Source: Gammaproteobacteria bacterium
GTDB lineage: Bacteria > Pseudomonadota > Gammaproteobacteria > Nevskiales > Nevskiaceae
DNA length: 64,000 bases
Direction of reading: 5' to 3'
Assembly (NCBI GenBank): GCA_026398815.1
Contig: JAPLSA010000028.1
Span: forward strand, 1-64,000
In this document: positions 1 through 8,535 of the stretch, in pieces
Layout of the letters: every line of letters starts with the position of its first letter
Numbering within the stretch: the stretch's first letter is position 1
Position numbers and translations under genes: made by a program
The notes under the pieces: model-generated
Told to the model about the DNA's origin: nothing
The model's database searches: none
What the model saw: only the letters and a program-made list of their open reading frames with translations

Positions 1-660
1 CACGAGATGATGTCGCACCCGGCGCTCAACTCGCATCCGGCACCGGAGCAGGTGGTGATCGTCGGCGGCGGCGACTGCGGCACGCTGCGCGAAGTGCTCA
101 AGCATCCGGAAGTGAAGTCGGCGACCCAGGTCGAGATCGACGAACGGGTGACGCGCCTGGCCGAGCAGTATTTTCCCGAGCTGTGCGTGGCCAACCACGA
201 TCCGCGCGCCACCCTGTTCTTCGGCGATGGCCTGGCCTGGATGAAGGAAGCCAAGCCCGAAAGCCTCGACGTGATCATCATCGACTCCACCGATCCGGTC
301 GGCCCGGCGGAAGGCCTGTTCGGCGCGAAGTTCTACGTCGACTGCCTGCGGGCGCTGAAGCCGGGTGGCCTGCTGGTGCAGCAGTCGGAATCGCCGATCC
401 TGCATCTGGAGCTGATCACCGAGATGCACCGGTTCATGCGCCAGGCCGGCTTCGCCCAGACCCGGCTGATCCACTTCCCGCAGACCATCTACCCGAGCGG
501 CTGGTGGAGCGGTTCGATCGCCCAGAAGACCGCCGGCCCGCTGGCCGCACGGCTCGACGACAAGGCGATCGAAGCGATGGACTGCCAGTTCTACAACGCC
601 GACACCCACGCAGCGGCGTTCGCGCTGCCGACCTTCGTCAGGAAGGCGATCGCTGGCTGA
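1..660 (+). CDS. speE: Spermidine synthase, C-terminal part (5' end outside window)
   Basis: Transfers the aminopropyl group of decarboxylated S-adenosylmethionine to putrescine to give spermidine, in the cytosol. The reading frame is open from base 1, so the N-terminal domain lies upstream and about 219 residues are visible. Seen: the nucleotide-binding glycine motif VVIVGGGDCGTLREVLKH, the acidic residue after strand 2 (VEIDERV), the family signature IIIDSTDPVGPAEGLF, and a typical ending. The internal ATG codons at 7 and 10 are not real starts, because the residues before the glycine motif are conserved in the family. No gene follows on the same strand for 3.6 kb. Identification is firm; only the true start is unknown. 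Confidence 0.95.
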   Translation, partial: HEMMSHPALNSHPAPEQVVIVGGGDCGTLREVLKHPEVKSATQVEIDERVTRLAEQYFPELCVANHDPRATLFFGDGLAWMKEAKPESLDVIIIDSTDPVGPAEGLFGAKFYVDCLRALKPGGLLVQQSESPILHLELITEMHRFMRQAGFAQTRLIHFPQTIYPSGWWSGSIAQKTAGPLAARLDDKAIEAMDCQFYNADTHAAAFALPTFVRKAIAG

Positions 661-694
661 CGCCGGCGATCGACGACTGTCTCAGGGGGCCGTC

Positions 695-1204
695 TCAGGG
701 CCCGCGCTGCTCGACCACGATCGGCGCGGGCTGCTGCCGGCGCTGCTCGCGCTCCGTCTGCGCCGCGCGGTACAGGCGTTCGGCGGCATCAGCCGCGCAA
801 TAGCGGGCGATGTCGCGCTCGGCCACCTTCCGCTCCAGCAGCTGCTGCCGGGGTGATAGCCGGTAGACGTTGCCGAACGGATCACGTCCGTAGACCTCGC
901 TGGCCCGCGCGGTCACCTCGGCACGCTCGCGGGCCAGGCGACAGTCGGCATCGACGGCGCGGATGAACGCCTGCGGCGTGGTGGCGTCAGCCTTCGGCGG
1001 CACGCGGCGCTCGCTCAGGTAGGCCTGGGTCAGCCGCTGCTCGAAGCGGTGCTGGTCGTCGTAGTGCACCGAGCCATCGCGATCCAGCCACTTGAACACG
1101 GCGGCGGCCGACGCGCTGCCGGCCCATGCGCTGCCGGCCACGAGCAGGGCCAGCGCGAGCGGAACACGACGCCGTTCAGTCCTCGCCGCAGATCGCACGC
1201 ACAT
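695..1204 (-). CDS. DUF4124-type secreted small protein
   Basis: 169 residues with a signal peptide-like start (basic residues, then PLALALLVAGSAWAGSASA at about 15-33), followed by the DUF4124 core VFKWLDRDGSVHYDD. DUF4124 proteins are small envelope proteins of unknown function in Gammaproteobacteria. The rest is charged and helical, with many Arg and Glu. Its start overlaps the 3' end of the next upstream DUF4124 gene by 29 bp, so the two are probably co-transcribed. The function is unknown. The exact start is uncertain because no other in-frame start keeps the signal peptide intact. Confidence 0.7.
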   Translation of the reverse strand: MCVRSAARTERRRVPLALALLVAGSAWAGSASAAAVFKWLDRDGSVHYDDQHRFEQRLTQAYLSERRVPPKADATTPQAFIRAVDADCRLARERAEVTARASEVYGRDPFGNVYRLSPRQQLLERKVAERDIARYCAADAAERLYRAAQTEREQRRQQPAPIVVEQRGP

Positions 1205-1589
1205 CGGCTTCGGTGGTGGCGATCAGTCGGCGCCGCTCGTCGTCGCTATAGCTGCGGGTTTCGCCGAGGGCGTTGGTTTCGGTGATGCGGTCGGCCTGCC
1301 GGAAGCGGGCCAGCTGCTCGCGCTTGCCCGTGCAGACGGCGGCATCGACTGACGGCACTGCGACAGCCGGCGTCGGCCGTGCCGCCGGCAGCTTCACGGC
1401 GCGTGCATGGATCGGTGGGGCATCGCTGAAATGCTCGTTACCGGCGGCATCCGTCCAGCGGTAGATGCGGCTTTCCGCCGATGCTGGCGGCATCAGCAGC
1501 AGCGCCACCAGCAGTGCTGCGATCGGCCATCGGCGCGGAGGCGGCGTGCCGGCAAAGGCCGCTGGTGCCGGAAGATCGGGGATCGACAT
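1176..1589 (-). CDS. DUF4124-type secreted protein (paralogue of its neighbour)
   Basis: 137 residues. The N-terminal hydrophobic stretch WPIAALLVALLLMPPASA at about 21-38 is a probable signal peptide, followed by the DUF4124 motif RIYRWTDAAGNEHFSDAPP. The C-terminal half contains paired cysteines (AAVCTGKREQ and RAICGED) that could form a disulphide after export. The start is the ATG at 1589; a longer open frame upstream runs antisense through glnB and has no protein-like features. It overlaps the following DUF4124 gene by 29 bp and lies 35 bp downstream of glnB, so it could be in the glnB transcript. Function unknown. Confidence 0.7.
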   Translation of the reverse strand: MSIPDLPAPAAFAGTPPPRRWPIAALLVALLLMPPASAESRIYRWTDAAGNEHFSDAPPIHARAVKLPAARPTPAVAVPSVDAAVCTGKREQLARFRQADRITETNALGETRSYSDDERRRLIATTEADVRAICGED

Positions 1590-1624
1590 GGCGTTTCGTC
1601 CCTGCCCTTCCGGGCGCCGGTCAG

Positions 1625-1963
1625 TCAGACCGCATCGACACCCGATTCGCCAGTGCGGATGCGGACGGTCTGCGCCAGGTCGTAGACGAAGATCTTGCCG
1701 TCGCCGATCTGTCCGGTCTTGGCAGCCTTGGCGACCGCTTCGACGGCCTTGTCGACCTGGTCCGGCGTCAGCGCCACTTCCAGCTTGATCTTTGGCAGCA
1801 GATCGACGGTGTATTCGGCGCCGCGGTACAGCTCGGTGTGGCCCTTCTGGCGGCCGAAGCCGCGCACTTCCGTCACCGTCATGCCCTGCACGCCGGCCTC
1901 GGCGAGCGCTTCTCGCACGGCGTCGAGACGGAAGGGCTTGATGATGGCGATGAGCATTTTCAT
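1625..1963 (-). CDS. glnB: PII nitrogen regulatory protein (GlnB/GlnK family)
   Basis: 112 residues, the normal PII length. It is a trimeric signal protein that senses 2-oxoglutarate, ATP/ADP and glutamine status. Seen: N-terminal MKMLIAIIKPF; the T-loop [15 protein letters not shown] with the tyrosine (Y51) that GlnD uridylylates; the B-loop TGQIGDGKIFV; the C-loop RIRTGESG. It lies downstream of amtB but beyond a strong intrinsic terminator at 2076-2106, so it may have its own promoter or depend on read-through. It resembles the other PII gene at 3750-4088 closely; calling this copy GlnB and the amtB-linked copy GlnK is by position and is not proven. Confidence 0.9.
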   Translation of the reverse strand: MKMLIAIIKPFRLDAVREALAEAGVQGMTVTEVRGFGRQKGHTELYRGAEYTVDLLPKIKLEVALTPDQVDKAVEAVAKAAKTGQIGDGKIFVYDLAQTVRIRTGESGVDAV

Positions 1964-2075
1964 TGTTCGTTTCTCGTTGTCGCGGGGCGGTCCGAAGTGT
2001 AACAAAGCACCCTTCCGGCATCGGCCGCGCGCGCCGCGGTGCCGTACTCGGGCCGGGCCTGCGGTGCCGCCGGCC

Positions 2076-2106
2076 AAAAAAAAGGCGGGCCATGAAACGG
2101 CCCGCC
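2076..2106 (-). terminator. Intrinsic terminator after amtB
   Basis: Read on the minus strand: a perfect 8-bp stem GGCGGGCC / GGCCCGCC with a 7-base loop (2084-2106), followed directly by eight T (2083-2076). It sits 70 bp past the amtB stop and separates glnK-amtB from the second PII gene. Confidence 0.85.
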
Positions 2107-2176
2107 GACACGTACATCCCTGGAGACTTGAAGCGGCACCTGCCGTGCGCGCTGGCGCGCACGGCAGGGCTCGCGA

Positions 2177-3715
2177 TTACGGGTTGTAGGCCTTCTCGCC
2201 GTGTTCGGCGAGGTCGAGACCTTCCGATTCGGCTTCTTCGCTGACGCGGATGCCGATGGTGAACTTCAGCGCCAGCAAGGTGACCGCCGTGACTACCGAG
2301 CTGAGCACGATCGCCACCAGCACGGCCTTGATCTGGATGAGGATCTGTCCCGAGGAGTAGCCCGGCACCAGTTCGACCCAGTTGTTGTAGACGCCGACGC
2401 CGCCCTTGGCCGGGTCGACGAAGACACCGGTCAGGATCGCACCGATGATGCCGCCGACCGCATGAACACCGAAGGCATCGAGCGCGTCGTCATAGCCGAG
2501 GATCGACTTCAGGTAGGCCACCGCGAAGAAGCAGACCACGCCGGACAGCGCACCGATCACCAGACCGCCGCCGATGCCGACGAAGCCGCAGGCCGGGGTG
2601 ATGGCGACCAGACCGGCAACCGCACCGGAGATGATGCCCAGCAGCGACGGCTTGCCCTTGAAGATCCATTCCGCGAAGAACCAGGCCACGCCGGCAGCGG
2701 CGGTGGCGAAGGCGGTGTTGGCGAAGGCCAGCACGGCGTAGCCGTTGGCTTCCAGATTGGAACCGGCGTTGAAGCCGAACCAGCCGAACCACAGCAGCGA
2801 GGCACCGATCATCGACATGGTCAGGCTGTGCGGCGCCATCGCCGTCTTGCCGTAGCCCTTGCGCTTGCCGAGGATGATCGCGGCCACCAGACCGGCGACA
2901 CCGGCGTTGATGTGCACCACGGTGCCGCCTGCGAAGTCCAGCGCACCGAGTTGCCACAGGTAGCCGGCAGTGGCGTTCAGCGCATCGACCTTGTCGAGTG
3001 AGTCATAGGCATCCGGGCCCGCCCACCACCAGACCATGTGAGCCATCGGCAGGTAGGAGAAGGTGAACCAGACCACCGAGAAGATCATCACGGCCGAGAA
3101 CTTCATGCGCTCGGCATAGGAGCCGGCGATCAGCGCCACGGTAATGCAGGCGAAGGTCATCTGGAACACCGCGAACAGCAGTTCCGGAATCACCACGCCC
3201 TTGGAGAAGGTCGCGGTCGCCGTGAAGAAGCCGTTGGCGTCATAGACGACGCCCTTCAGAAACATCTTGTCGAGCGTGCCGAAGAACGGGGCCTCGCCGC
3301 TGAAGGCGACCGAGTAGCCGTAGACGACCCAGAGCACGCCGATCAGACAGAAGATCCCGAAGGTCTGGGTCATCGTCGACAGCATGTTCTTGGAACGGAC
3401 CAAACCGCCGTAGAACAGCGCCAGGCCCGGCAGCGACATCAGCAGCACGAAGGCCGTCGAGACCAACATCCAGGCGACGTCGCCATTGTTGAAGGTCGGC
3501 GCCTTCGGCGGCTCGGCGGCGGCCTCGGCCGGTGCCGCTTCAGCAGGTGCAGCCGTTGCTTCGGCAGCCGGCGCAGCCTCGGCCGGGGCAGCGGCCGCTT
3601 CGGCGGCAACCGGTTCGGCTGCCGGCACGGCAGCCTCTTCGGCGAAAGCAATGCCGCCGACGGCCGTAAGGCCGGCGAACAGCAATGCTCGGGAAAGCTT
3701 GCCAAGAGAAATCAT
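2177..3715 (-). CDS. amtB: Ammonium transporter AmtB with Ala/Pro/Glu-rich N-terminal extension
   Basis: 512 residues; conducts ammonia/ammonium across the inner membrane as a trimer. Seen: a signal peptide (about 1-25, cleavage after GGIAFA), then a low-complexity Ala/Pro/Glu segment at about 26-72 made of EAAPAEA-like repeats, then the Amt domain from about residue 75 with FYGGLVRSKN, the first pore histidine in HINAGVAGL, the second in FGVHAVGGI, and repeated glycine-rich membrane helices. The cytosolic C-terminal tail (EEAESEGLDLAEHGEKAY) is the part that contacts GlnK in this family. It follows glnK after 34 bp in the classic glnK-amtB operon. The roughly 47-residue extracytoplasmic linker is longer than in the E. 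coli protein. Confidence 0.97.
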   Translation of the reverse strand: MISLGKLSRALLFAGLTAVGGIAFAEEAAVPAAEPVAAEAAAAPAEAAPAAEATAAPAEAAPAEAAAEPPKAPTFNNGDVAWMLVSTAFVLLMSLPGLALFYGGLVRSKNMLSTMTQTFGIFCLIGVLWVVYGYSVAFSGEAPFFGTLDKMFLKGVVYDANGFFTATATFSKGVVIPELLFAVFQMTFACITVALIAGSYAERMKFSAVMIFSVVWFTFSYLPMAHMVWWWAGPDAYDSLDKVDALNATAGYLWQLGALDFAGGTVVHINAGVAGLVAAIILGKRKGYGKTAMAPHSLTMSMIGASLLWFGWFGFNAGSNLEANGYAVLAFANTAFATAAAGVAWFFAEWIFKGKPSLLGIISGAVAGLVAITPACGFVGIGGGLVIGALSGVVCFFAVAYLKSILGYDDALDAFGVHAVGGIIGAILTGVFVDPAKGGVGVYNNWVELVPGYSSGQILIQIKAVLVAIVLSSVVTAVTLLALKFTIGIRVSEEAESEGLDLAEHGEKAYNP

Positions 3716-3749
3716 CTGGGGTCCCCTCAGGAAAAGTTGATTCGTGAAA

Positions 3750-4103
<354 letters not shown>

Positions 4104-4217
4104 TTATCGTGACTGACCGCGCCAGCGCCCTGCCGGCGGAATTGGGAAAACTGCATGCGCGACGGGCAAACGTCAGCGAATCGTGAAATCGCCAGCCTTC
4201 GGCAAAACATCCAGCAC

Positions 4218-4234
4218 TGCCGGCGCCGTGCCGG
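4218..4234 (-). promoter_or_regulatory. Weak candidate sigma-54 (-24/-12) promoter for glnK-amtB
   Basis: On the minus strand the 17-mer has GG and GC separated by exactly 10 bases, with GGCACG matching the -24 half well and GGCA in place of TTGCA in the -12 half. A start site would fall near 4207, giving a leader of about 119 bases. The element lies inside a GC-rich palindrome and could be chance. An rpoN gene is present in the same window. Confidence 0.25.
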
Positions 4235-4333
4235 CCCGTGATCGCATGAACCTGACAGCGGTCAGGCGCTTCGATGGCGCGTCGGAATCCGTATAGTCGC
4301 GAGCTCGTTCCCGCAGAAGGAATCCGCCTCGCC

Positions 4334-5593
4334 ATGACCCCAACCACCTTCCAGGGCATTGCCGCCGTGATGTTCGCGCTGGCGCTGCTGCACACCTTCT
4401 CGGTTGCCTTCGTCGCGAAGATCGCCCACCACTACCCGCGCCACGCCGGACTGATCCATGCACTGGCCGAGGTCGAGATCGTGTTCGCGCTGTGGGCGGC
4501 GGCACTGATCTCGGTGTTCATGGCGATCGAAGGGCCGCATGCCGCGATCGAGTACATCGACAGCCGCAACTTCACCGAGCCGCTGTTCGTGTTCGCGATC
4601 ATGGTGGTCGCCGCCAGCCGGCCGGTGCTGGTGGCGATGGGCAACACCACCCGTGTCGTCTCCCGGGTACTGCCGCTACCACGGCAGGCGGCGACCTATT
4701 TCGCCGCGCTGACGGTGATTCCGCTGCTCGGCTCGCTGATCACCGAGCCCGGCGCGATGACCCTGGCAGCGCTGCTGCTGCGCGAAAGCCACTTCCGCCA
4801 CCGGCTGCCGCCGCGCATGTGCTATGCCACGCTCGGCGTGCTGTTCGTCAATGTCTCGATCGGTGGCGCGCTGACGCCGTTCGCCGCGCCGCCGGTGCTG
4901 ATGGTGGCCGGCATCTGGGGCTGGGATCTCCACTTCATGCTGTCCAACTTCGCGACCCATGTGGTGCCGGTGGTGCTGATCAACGCCGCCGTGGTCACCG
5001 CGATGTTCATGCCGACGCTGCGCAAGCTGCCGGGCCATGAACCGTCCGGCGACGACCATCACCTGCCGCTCGGCCAGATGCTTTTGCACCTGGGCTTCCT
5101 GGCGCTGATCGTGGTCTTCGCTCACCACCCGCCGATGTTCCTCGGCGTGCTGCTGATTTTCCTGCTCTGGGCCCACGCCTATCCGGATCACCAGAACCGC
5201 CTGATTCTCAAGGAAGCCCTGCTGGTGGCCTGCTTCCTGTCCGGACTTGTCGTGATCGGCGGGCTGCAGCAGTGGTGGCTGAAGCCGGTGCTGCAGGCGC
5301 TCGACCCGCTGCAGGTATTCGTTGCCGCAACCCTGCTGACCGCGATCACCGACAACGCCGCCGTCACCTACCTGGCCGCGCAGGTGCCGAACCTGACCGA
5401 CGAATTCAAGTTCTTCGTGGTCGCCGGCGCGATTACCGGCGGCGGCCTGACCGTGATCGCCAACGCACCGAACCCGGCCGGCATGGCCATCCTGAAACCG
5501 CTATTCCCGAACCAGACGGTCAGTGCCGGCGGCTTGTTCATCGCCGCCCTGCCGCCTACGCTGCTGATCTTCTTCGCCTTCCTGCTGTACTGA
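4334..5593 (+). CDS. Polytopic membrane protein, putative Na+/H+ antiporter family
   Basis: 419 residues, almost entirely hydrophobic, with roughly ten to twelve predicted membrane helices. Motifs resembling ion-transporter re-entrant regions are present: SLITEPGAMTLAALLL, NVSIGGALTPFAAPP, TAITDNAAVTYLAAQ and TVIANAPNPAGMAIL. The paired acidic/Asn helices (TEPGA; TDNAA; ANAPNPAG) match the putative Na+/H+ antiporter family of the ion-transporter superfamily; transport of sodium or protons is therefore inferred from family resemblance only. The ATG at 4334 is chosen because the hydrophobic domain starts right after it; an in-frame ATG at 4274 would add a basic leader with no helix. It is divergent from glnK. 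Confidence 0.75.
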   Translation: MTPTTFQGIAAVMFALALLHTFSVAFVAKIAHHYPRHAGLIHALAEVEIVFALWAAALISVFMAIEGPHAAIEYIDSRNFTEPLFVFAIMVVAASRPVLVAMGNTTRVVSRVLPLPRQAATYFAALTVIPLLGSLITEPGAMTLAALLLRESHFRHRLPPRMCYATLGVLFVNVSIGGALTPFAAPPVLMVAGIWGWDLHFMLSNFATHVVPVVLINAAVVTAMFMPTLRKLPGHEPSGDDHHLPLGQMLLHLGFLALIVVFAHHPPMFLGVLLIFLLWAHAYPDHQNRLILKEALLVACFLSGLVVIGGLQQWWLKPVLQALDPLQVFVAATLLTAITDNAAVTYLAAQVPNLTDEFKFFVVAGAITGGGLTVIANAPNPAGMAILKPLFPNQTVSAGGLFIAALPPTLLIFFAFLLY

Positions 5594-5601
5594 CCGCCCT
5601 G

Positions 5602-5795
5602 GGGTCTGTTAGCAATTACTTTGCTCGCTGCGGCGGAGGTCGCTTTTGCCCAGTGCAACGAACGAGCAGCGGCCAAAAGCCGCCGGGACTTCGTTGCGAA
5701 CCTTGACCATAGGTACGCTATGGGCTGCGGTTCGCGCCTCGCCCGGCGGCTTTTTGACCTGCAACGCAGCGACCCAAGTAATTGTTAACAGACCC
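5602..5795. repeat. MITE-like palindromic element with 20-bp terminal inverted repeats
   Basis: The 20-base ends at 5602-5621 and 5776-5795 are inverted repeats with one mismatch (GGGTCTGTTA, then G or A, then CAATTACTT). The inside is also imperfectly palindromic: GCCAAAAGCCGCCGGG near 5672 pairs with CCCGGCGGCTTTTTGAC near 5742, and the centre is CCATAG-N-CTATGG-like. No open frame is contained. It fills the gap between the antiporter-like gene and ubiK. The structure fits a non-autonomous miniature transposable element or a long extragenic palindrome; no clear target-site duplication is visible. Confidence 0.7.
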
Positions 5796-5806
5796 TAGCG
5801 CCGCCC

Positions 5807-6064
5807 ATGATCGACCCCCGTGCCCTTGAAGAACTCGCCTCGCGACTCAGCCGGGTGCTGCCGCCCGGCCTGAAGGGCCTGCGCACGGAACTGGAAGACA
5901 ACTTCCGCGCCGTGCTGCGCGCCAATCTCGATCGCCTTGAACTGGTCAGCCGCGAACGCTTCGACACCCAGGCCGAACTGCTGGCGCGCACCCAGACCCG
6001 CCTTGTCGCCCTCGAGAAGCGGCTGAAAGCGCTGGAAAAAGCCGCCGACGGGCCGGCCGACTAG
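5807..6064 (+). CDS. ubiK: UbiK-family ubiquinone biosynthesis accessory factor
   Basis: 85 residues, the usual size of the BMFP (YqiC/UbiK) family. UbiK trimers assist the Ubi complex in aerobic ubiquinone synthesis and bind lipid. Seen: an amphipathic N-terminal helix (MIDPRALEELASRLSRVL), the segment GLRTELEDNFRAVLRANLDRL, then a coiled coil with leucine spacing (RTQTRLVALEKRLKALEKA). It starts 11 bp after the palindromic element and is followed, after a repeat-rich 243-bp gap, by comM; the ubiK-comM neighbourhood is common in Proteobacteria. Confidence 0.85.
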   Translation: MIDPRALEELASRLSRVLPPGLKGLRTELEDNFRAVLRANLDRLELVSRERFDTQAELLARTQTRLVALEKRLKALEKAADGPAD

Positions 6065-6104
6065 CCCGCCCGGCCCGGACAAGGATGTCCACGCCGCCCC
6101 GGAC

Positions 6105-6346
6105 GGGCCCGTCCCTGCCGCGCAGCGCAAGGCCTGCCGGGCAGAAGGAATGAGCCTCGCGATCGTCCATAGCCGGGCGCAGAACGGGTCGGAGCGGGCG
6201 GCTTCGCGAGCACTGCTCGCGGCCCGATTCGACGGGCGGGCCCGCCAGGGCACGCCCCGGAGGAGCCCGTCCCCGCCGCACAGCGCAAGGTCTGCCGGGC
6301 AAACGGAATGAGCCTCGCGATCGTCCATAGCCGGGCGCAGAACGGG
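6105..6346 (+). repeat. Direct repeat: 84-bp duplication of the comM start region
   Basis: Bases 6105-6188 and 6263-6346 are direct repeats offset by 158 bp. From the comM ATG (6308) to 6346 the copies are identical; the upstream 45 bases differ at six positions. The upstream copy therefore carries the first 13 comM codons (MSLAIVHSRAQNG) starting at 6150, then loses homology. Between the copies is a palindrome GCGAGCA-C-TGCTCGC (about 6206-6220). Confidence 0.85.
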
Positions 6347-7822
6347 CTCCACGCCGAAGCCGTCACCGTAGAAGTTCATCTGGCACCGGGCATTCCCGGG
6401 CTGGCAATCGTCGGGCTGCCGGAAGCGGCGGTGCGCGAGTCGCGTGATCGGGTGCGGGCAGCGATCGTCAACTCCGGCTACCAGTTCCCGAACCGCCGGA
6501 TCACGGTCAATCTGGCGCCGGCTGATTTGCCGAAGGAAGGCGGCCGCTTCGATCTGCCGATCGCGCTCGGCGTGCTGGCGGCATCCGGGCAGATTCCGCC
6601 GACCTTGCTGGCGCAGCTCGAAATCCTCGGCGAGCTGTCGCTGACCGGCGAGATCCGTGCGGTGCGCGGCGCACTGCCGGCGGCACTGCGTTGCACCGAA
6701 ACAGGGCGCGCACTGCTGGTTCCGGCACCGAACGTGGCCGAAGCGGCGCTGGCAGAGGCCGCCACCGTGTACGGCGCGTCCAGTCTCGGTGCGCTGTGCA
6801 CCGAATTGCATGAGAACCGCCTGACGCGCGCGGCGGCCACGCCGGCTCCGGCGCCTGTCGACAGCGGCCCGGATCTGGCCGATGTCCGCGGTCAGCTGCA
6901 GGCACGCCGGGCGCTGGAAATCGCGGCGGCCGGCGGCCATTCGCTGCTGATGGCCGGTCCGCCGGGCAGCGGCAAAAGCATGCTGGCGCAGCGGCTGCCG
7001 AGCCTGCTGCCGCCGCTGACACAGGCGGAATCGCTGGACGTGGCGGCGATCGCCAGCATCGGGCTGGCCGGCTTCGATCCGGCCTGCTGGGGACGGCGGC
7101 CGTACCGCGCACCGCATCACACGGCCTCGGCGGTGGCGCTGGTCGGCGGCGGCGGCAATCCGCGCCCCGGCGAGATCACGCTGGCGCACGGCGGCGTGCT
7201 GTTTCTGGACGAATTGCCGGAGTTCGAGCGCCATGTGCTGGAAGTGCTGCGCGAGCCGCTGGAAAGCGGCCGGATCAGCATTTCGCGCGCCGCGCGGCAG
7301 GTGGAATTTCCGGCGCGCTTCCAGCTGGTGGCGGCGATGAACCCCTGCCCCTGCGGCTATCTCGGCGATGCCGGCCCCGGCGCCGGGCGTTGCCGCTGCA
7401 CGCCGGATCAGGTGGCGCGCTATCGCGGCCGCCTGTCAGGGCCGCTGCTCGACCGCATCGACCTGCACGTGTTCGTGCCGCGTCTCGACCCGGCAGCACT
7501 GGCCAGCCAGGCACCGCCGGTGATCGAATCGAGCGCCGACGTGCGGCAGCGGGTCTGCGCGGCACGCGAGCGGCAACGCGAACGGGCCGGCACGATCAAC
7601 GCGCTGCTCGGCCCGAAGGCACTCGACCGCGATGCCGTGCTCGACGATGCCAGCCGCCAGCTGCTGCTGACGGCAATGAGCCGCCTCGGTCTGTCGGCGC
7701 GGGCCTACCACCGGGTGCTGAAGGTGGCCCGCACGATCGCCGACCTAGCCGGCGTCGAGTCACTGGCGACCGCGCATGTCGCCGAGGCGCTGCGCTACCG
7801 GCCGGTCGATCAGGGCAGCTGA
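6308..7822 (+). CDS. comM: YifB/ComM family Mg-chelatase-like AAA+ ATPase
   Basis: 504 residues, full length for the family. ComM is a hexameric helicase that promotes branch migration during natural transformation. Seen: N-terminal Lon-protease-like domain (MSLAIVHSRAQNG to about 180), Walker A AGPPGSGKSMLAQRL near 216-228, Walker B VLFLDELPEF, the sensor/arginine-finger region with MNPCPCGYLGD and the zinc-like cysteines around it (CPCGY, CRCTPDQV), and the C-terminal AAA lid (LGLSARAYHRVLKVARTIADL). The start at 6308 is chosen over the duplicated ATG at 6150, which is not connected to the rest of the frame. It overlaps the convergent downstream gene by 13 bp. Confidence 0.95.
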   Translation: MSLAIVHSRAQNGLHAEAVTVEVHLAPGIPGLAIVGLPEAAVRESRDRVRAAIVNSGYQFPNRRITVNLAPADLPKEGGRFDLPIALGVLAASGQIPPTLLAQLEILGELSLTGEIRAVRGALPAALRCTETGRALLVPAPNVAEAALAEAATVYGASSLGALCTELHENRLTRAAATPAPAPVDSGPDLADVRGQLQARRALEIAAAGGHSLLMAGPPGSGKSMLAQRLPSLLPPLTQAESLDVAAIASIGLAGFDPACWGRRPYRAPHHTASAVALVGGGGNPRPGEITLAHGGVLFLDELPEFERHVLEVLREPLESGRISISRAARQVEFPARFQLVAAMNPCPCGYLGDAGPGAGRCRCTPDQVARYRGRLSGPLLDRIDLHVFVPRLDPAALASQAPPVIESSADVRQRVCAARERQRERAGTINALLGPKALDRDAVLDDASRQLLLTAMSRLGLSARAYHRVLKVARTIADLAGVESLATAHVAEALRYRPVDQGS

Positions 7823-8535
7823 ACGCCCCAGCGCCACTGCAGGCCGAGCAGCAGGCGCGGCCGGCGGGAATCATCCAGCGTGGTACTGGCCCCGGTGAGC
7901 TGGCCGTACAGCGACAGGTCCGCCGGCAGGCTCCAGTTCAGGACGAAGCTGTAGTCGGCATAGGCCCGACCGCTGCCGATGCGCGCGGTCTGCCGGCGCA
8001 GGCCGGCGCCGTCATTCCAGCCGACGATGCCGGTGCCGGCCAGATTCTGGGTGATCGGCCAGCGCAGTTGCCCGGCCACGCGCCAGCCGGCAGCGCCGGT
8101 GCCGAAGTAGTCCGGTGCGGCCGCAAGGCTCAGGCGCAACGGCCCCGAGTCGACCGCCAGCCGCGCTTCCGCCCAGTCGAGGTCGCGCGCTGCCGGCCCC
8201 TGCCGGTCGCCGCTGTAGGTGCGCAGATCAAGGCCGCCGTCGACGCCGATCAGCCACAGGTCGAACAGCTGCCAGGAGCGCCCCCAGCCGGCATAGACAT
8301 CGATTTCGGCATCGCCGGCGCTGCGGTTGTTGAGCACGCGGCTGCCGACGTACGCACGGTTGTCGAAGCGGTAATCGGCCCGCAGGCTGAGCGTTGCGCT
8401 GTTGTTCTGCACCTGGCCGCGAAAGACCTCCTCGCTGGCCACGGCGACGCGCAGGTCGAACGGGCCGGCGAGCGCCGCCGGGCACCACGCCAGCACGGCG
8501 CACGAGGCCAGCGCAACAAAGGGAAATTTCGCCAT
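7810..8535 (-). CDS. TorF-family (Gcw_chp-like) putative outer-membrane protein
   Basis: 241 residues with a signal peptide (about 1-23, ending CPAALAG) and alternating amphipathic strands typical of a small beta barrel, for example DLRVAVASEEVFRGQVQN, ATLSLRADYRFDN and RAYADYSFVLNWSLP. The segment after the signal peptide resembles the TorF/Gcw_chp proteins (usually SDYVFRGISQT). The protein ends in a hydrophobic strand RPRLLLGLQWRWGVQLP. The function is unknown; a porin-like role is only suggested. It overlaps comM tail-to-tail by 13 bp. Confidence 0.6.
   Translation of the reverse strand: MAKFPFVALASCAVLAWCPAALAGPFDLRVAVASEEVFRGQVQNNSATLSLRADYRFDNRAYVGSRVLNNRSAGDAEIDVYAGWGRSWQLFDLWLIGVDGGLDLRTYSGDRQGPAARDLDWAEARLAVDSGPLRLSLAAAPDYFGTGAAGWRVAGQLRWPITQNLAGTGIVGWNDGAGLRRQTARIGSGRAYADYSFVLNWSLPADLSLYGQLTGASTTLDDSRRPRLLLGLQWRWGVQLP

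Noticed and set aside
695-2162. Large 328-residue minus frame that includes the glnB region
   Set aside because: Only the part after the ATG at 1589 has a signal peptide and a DUF4124 motif; the upstream extension is antisense-like and overlaps glnB.
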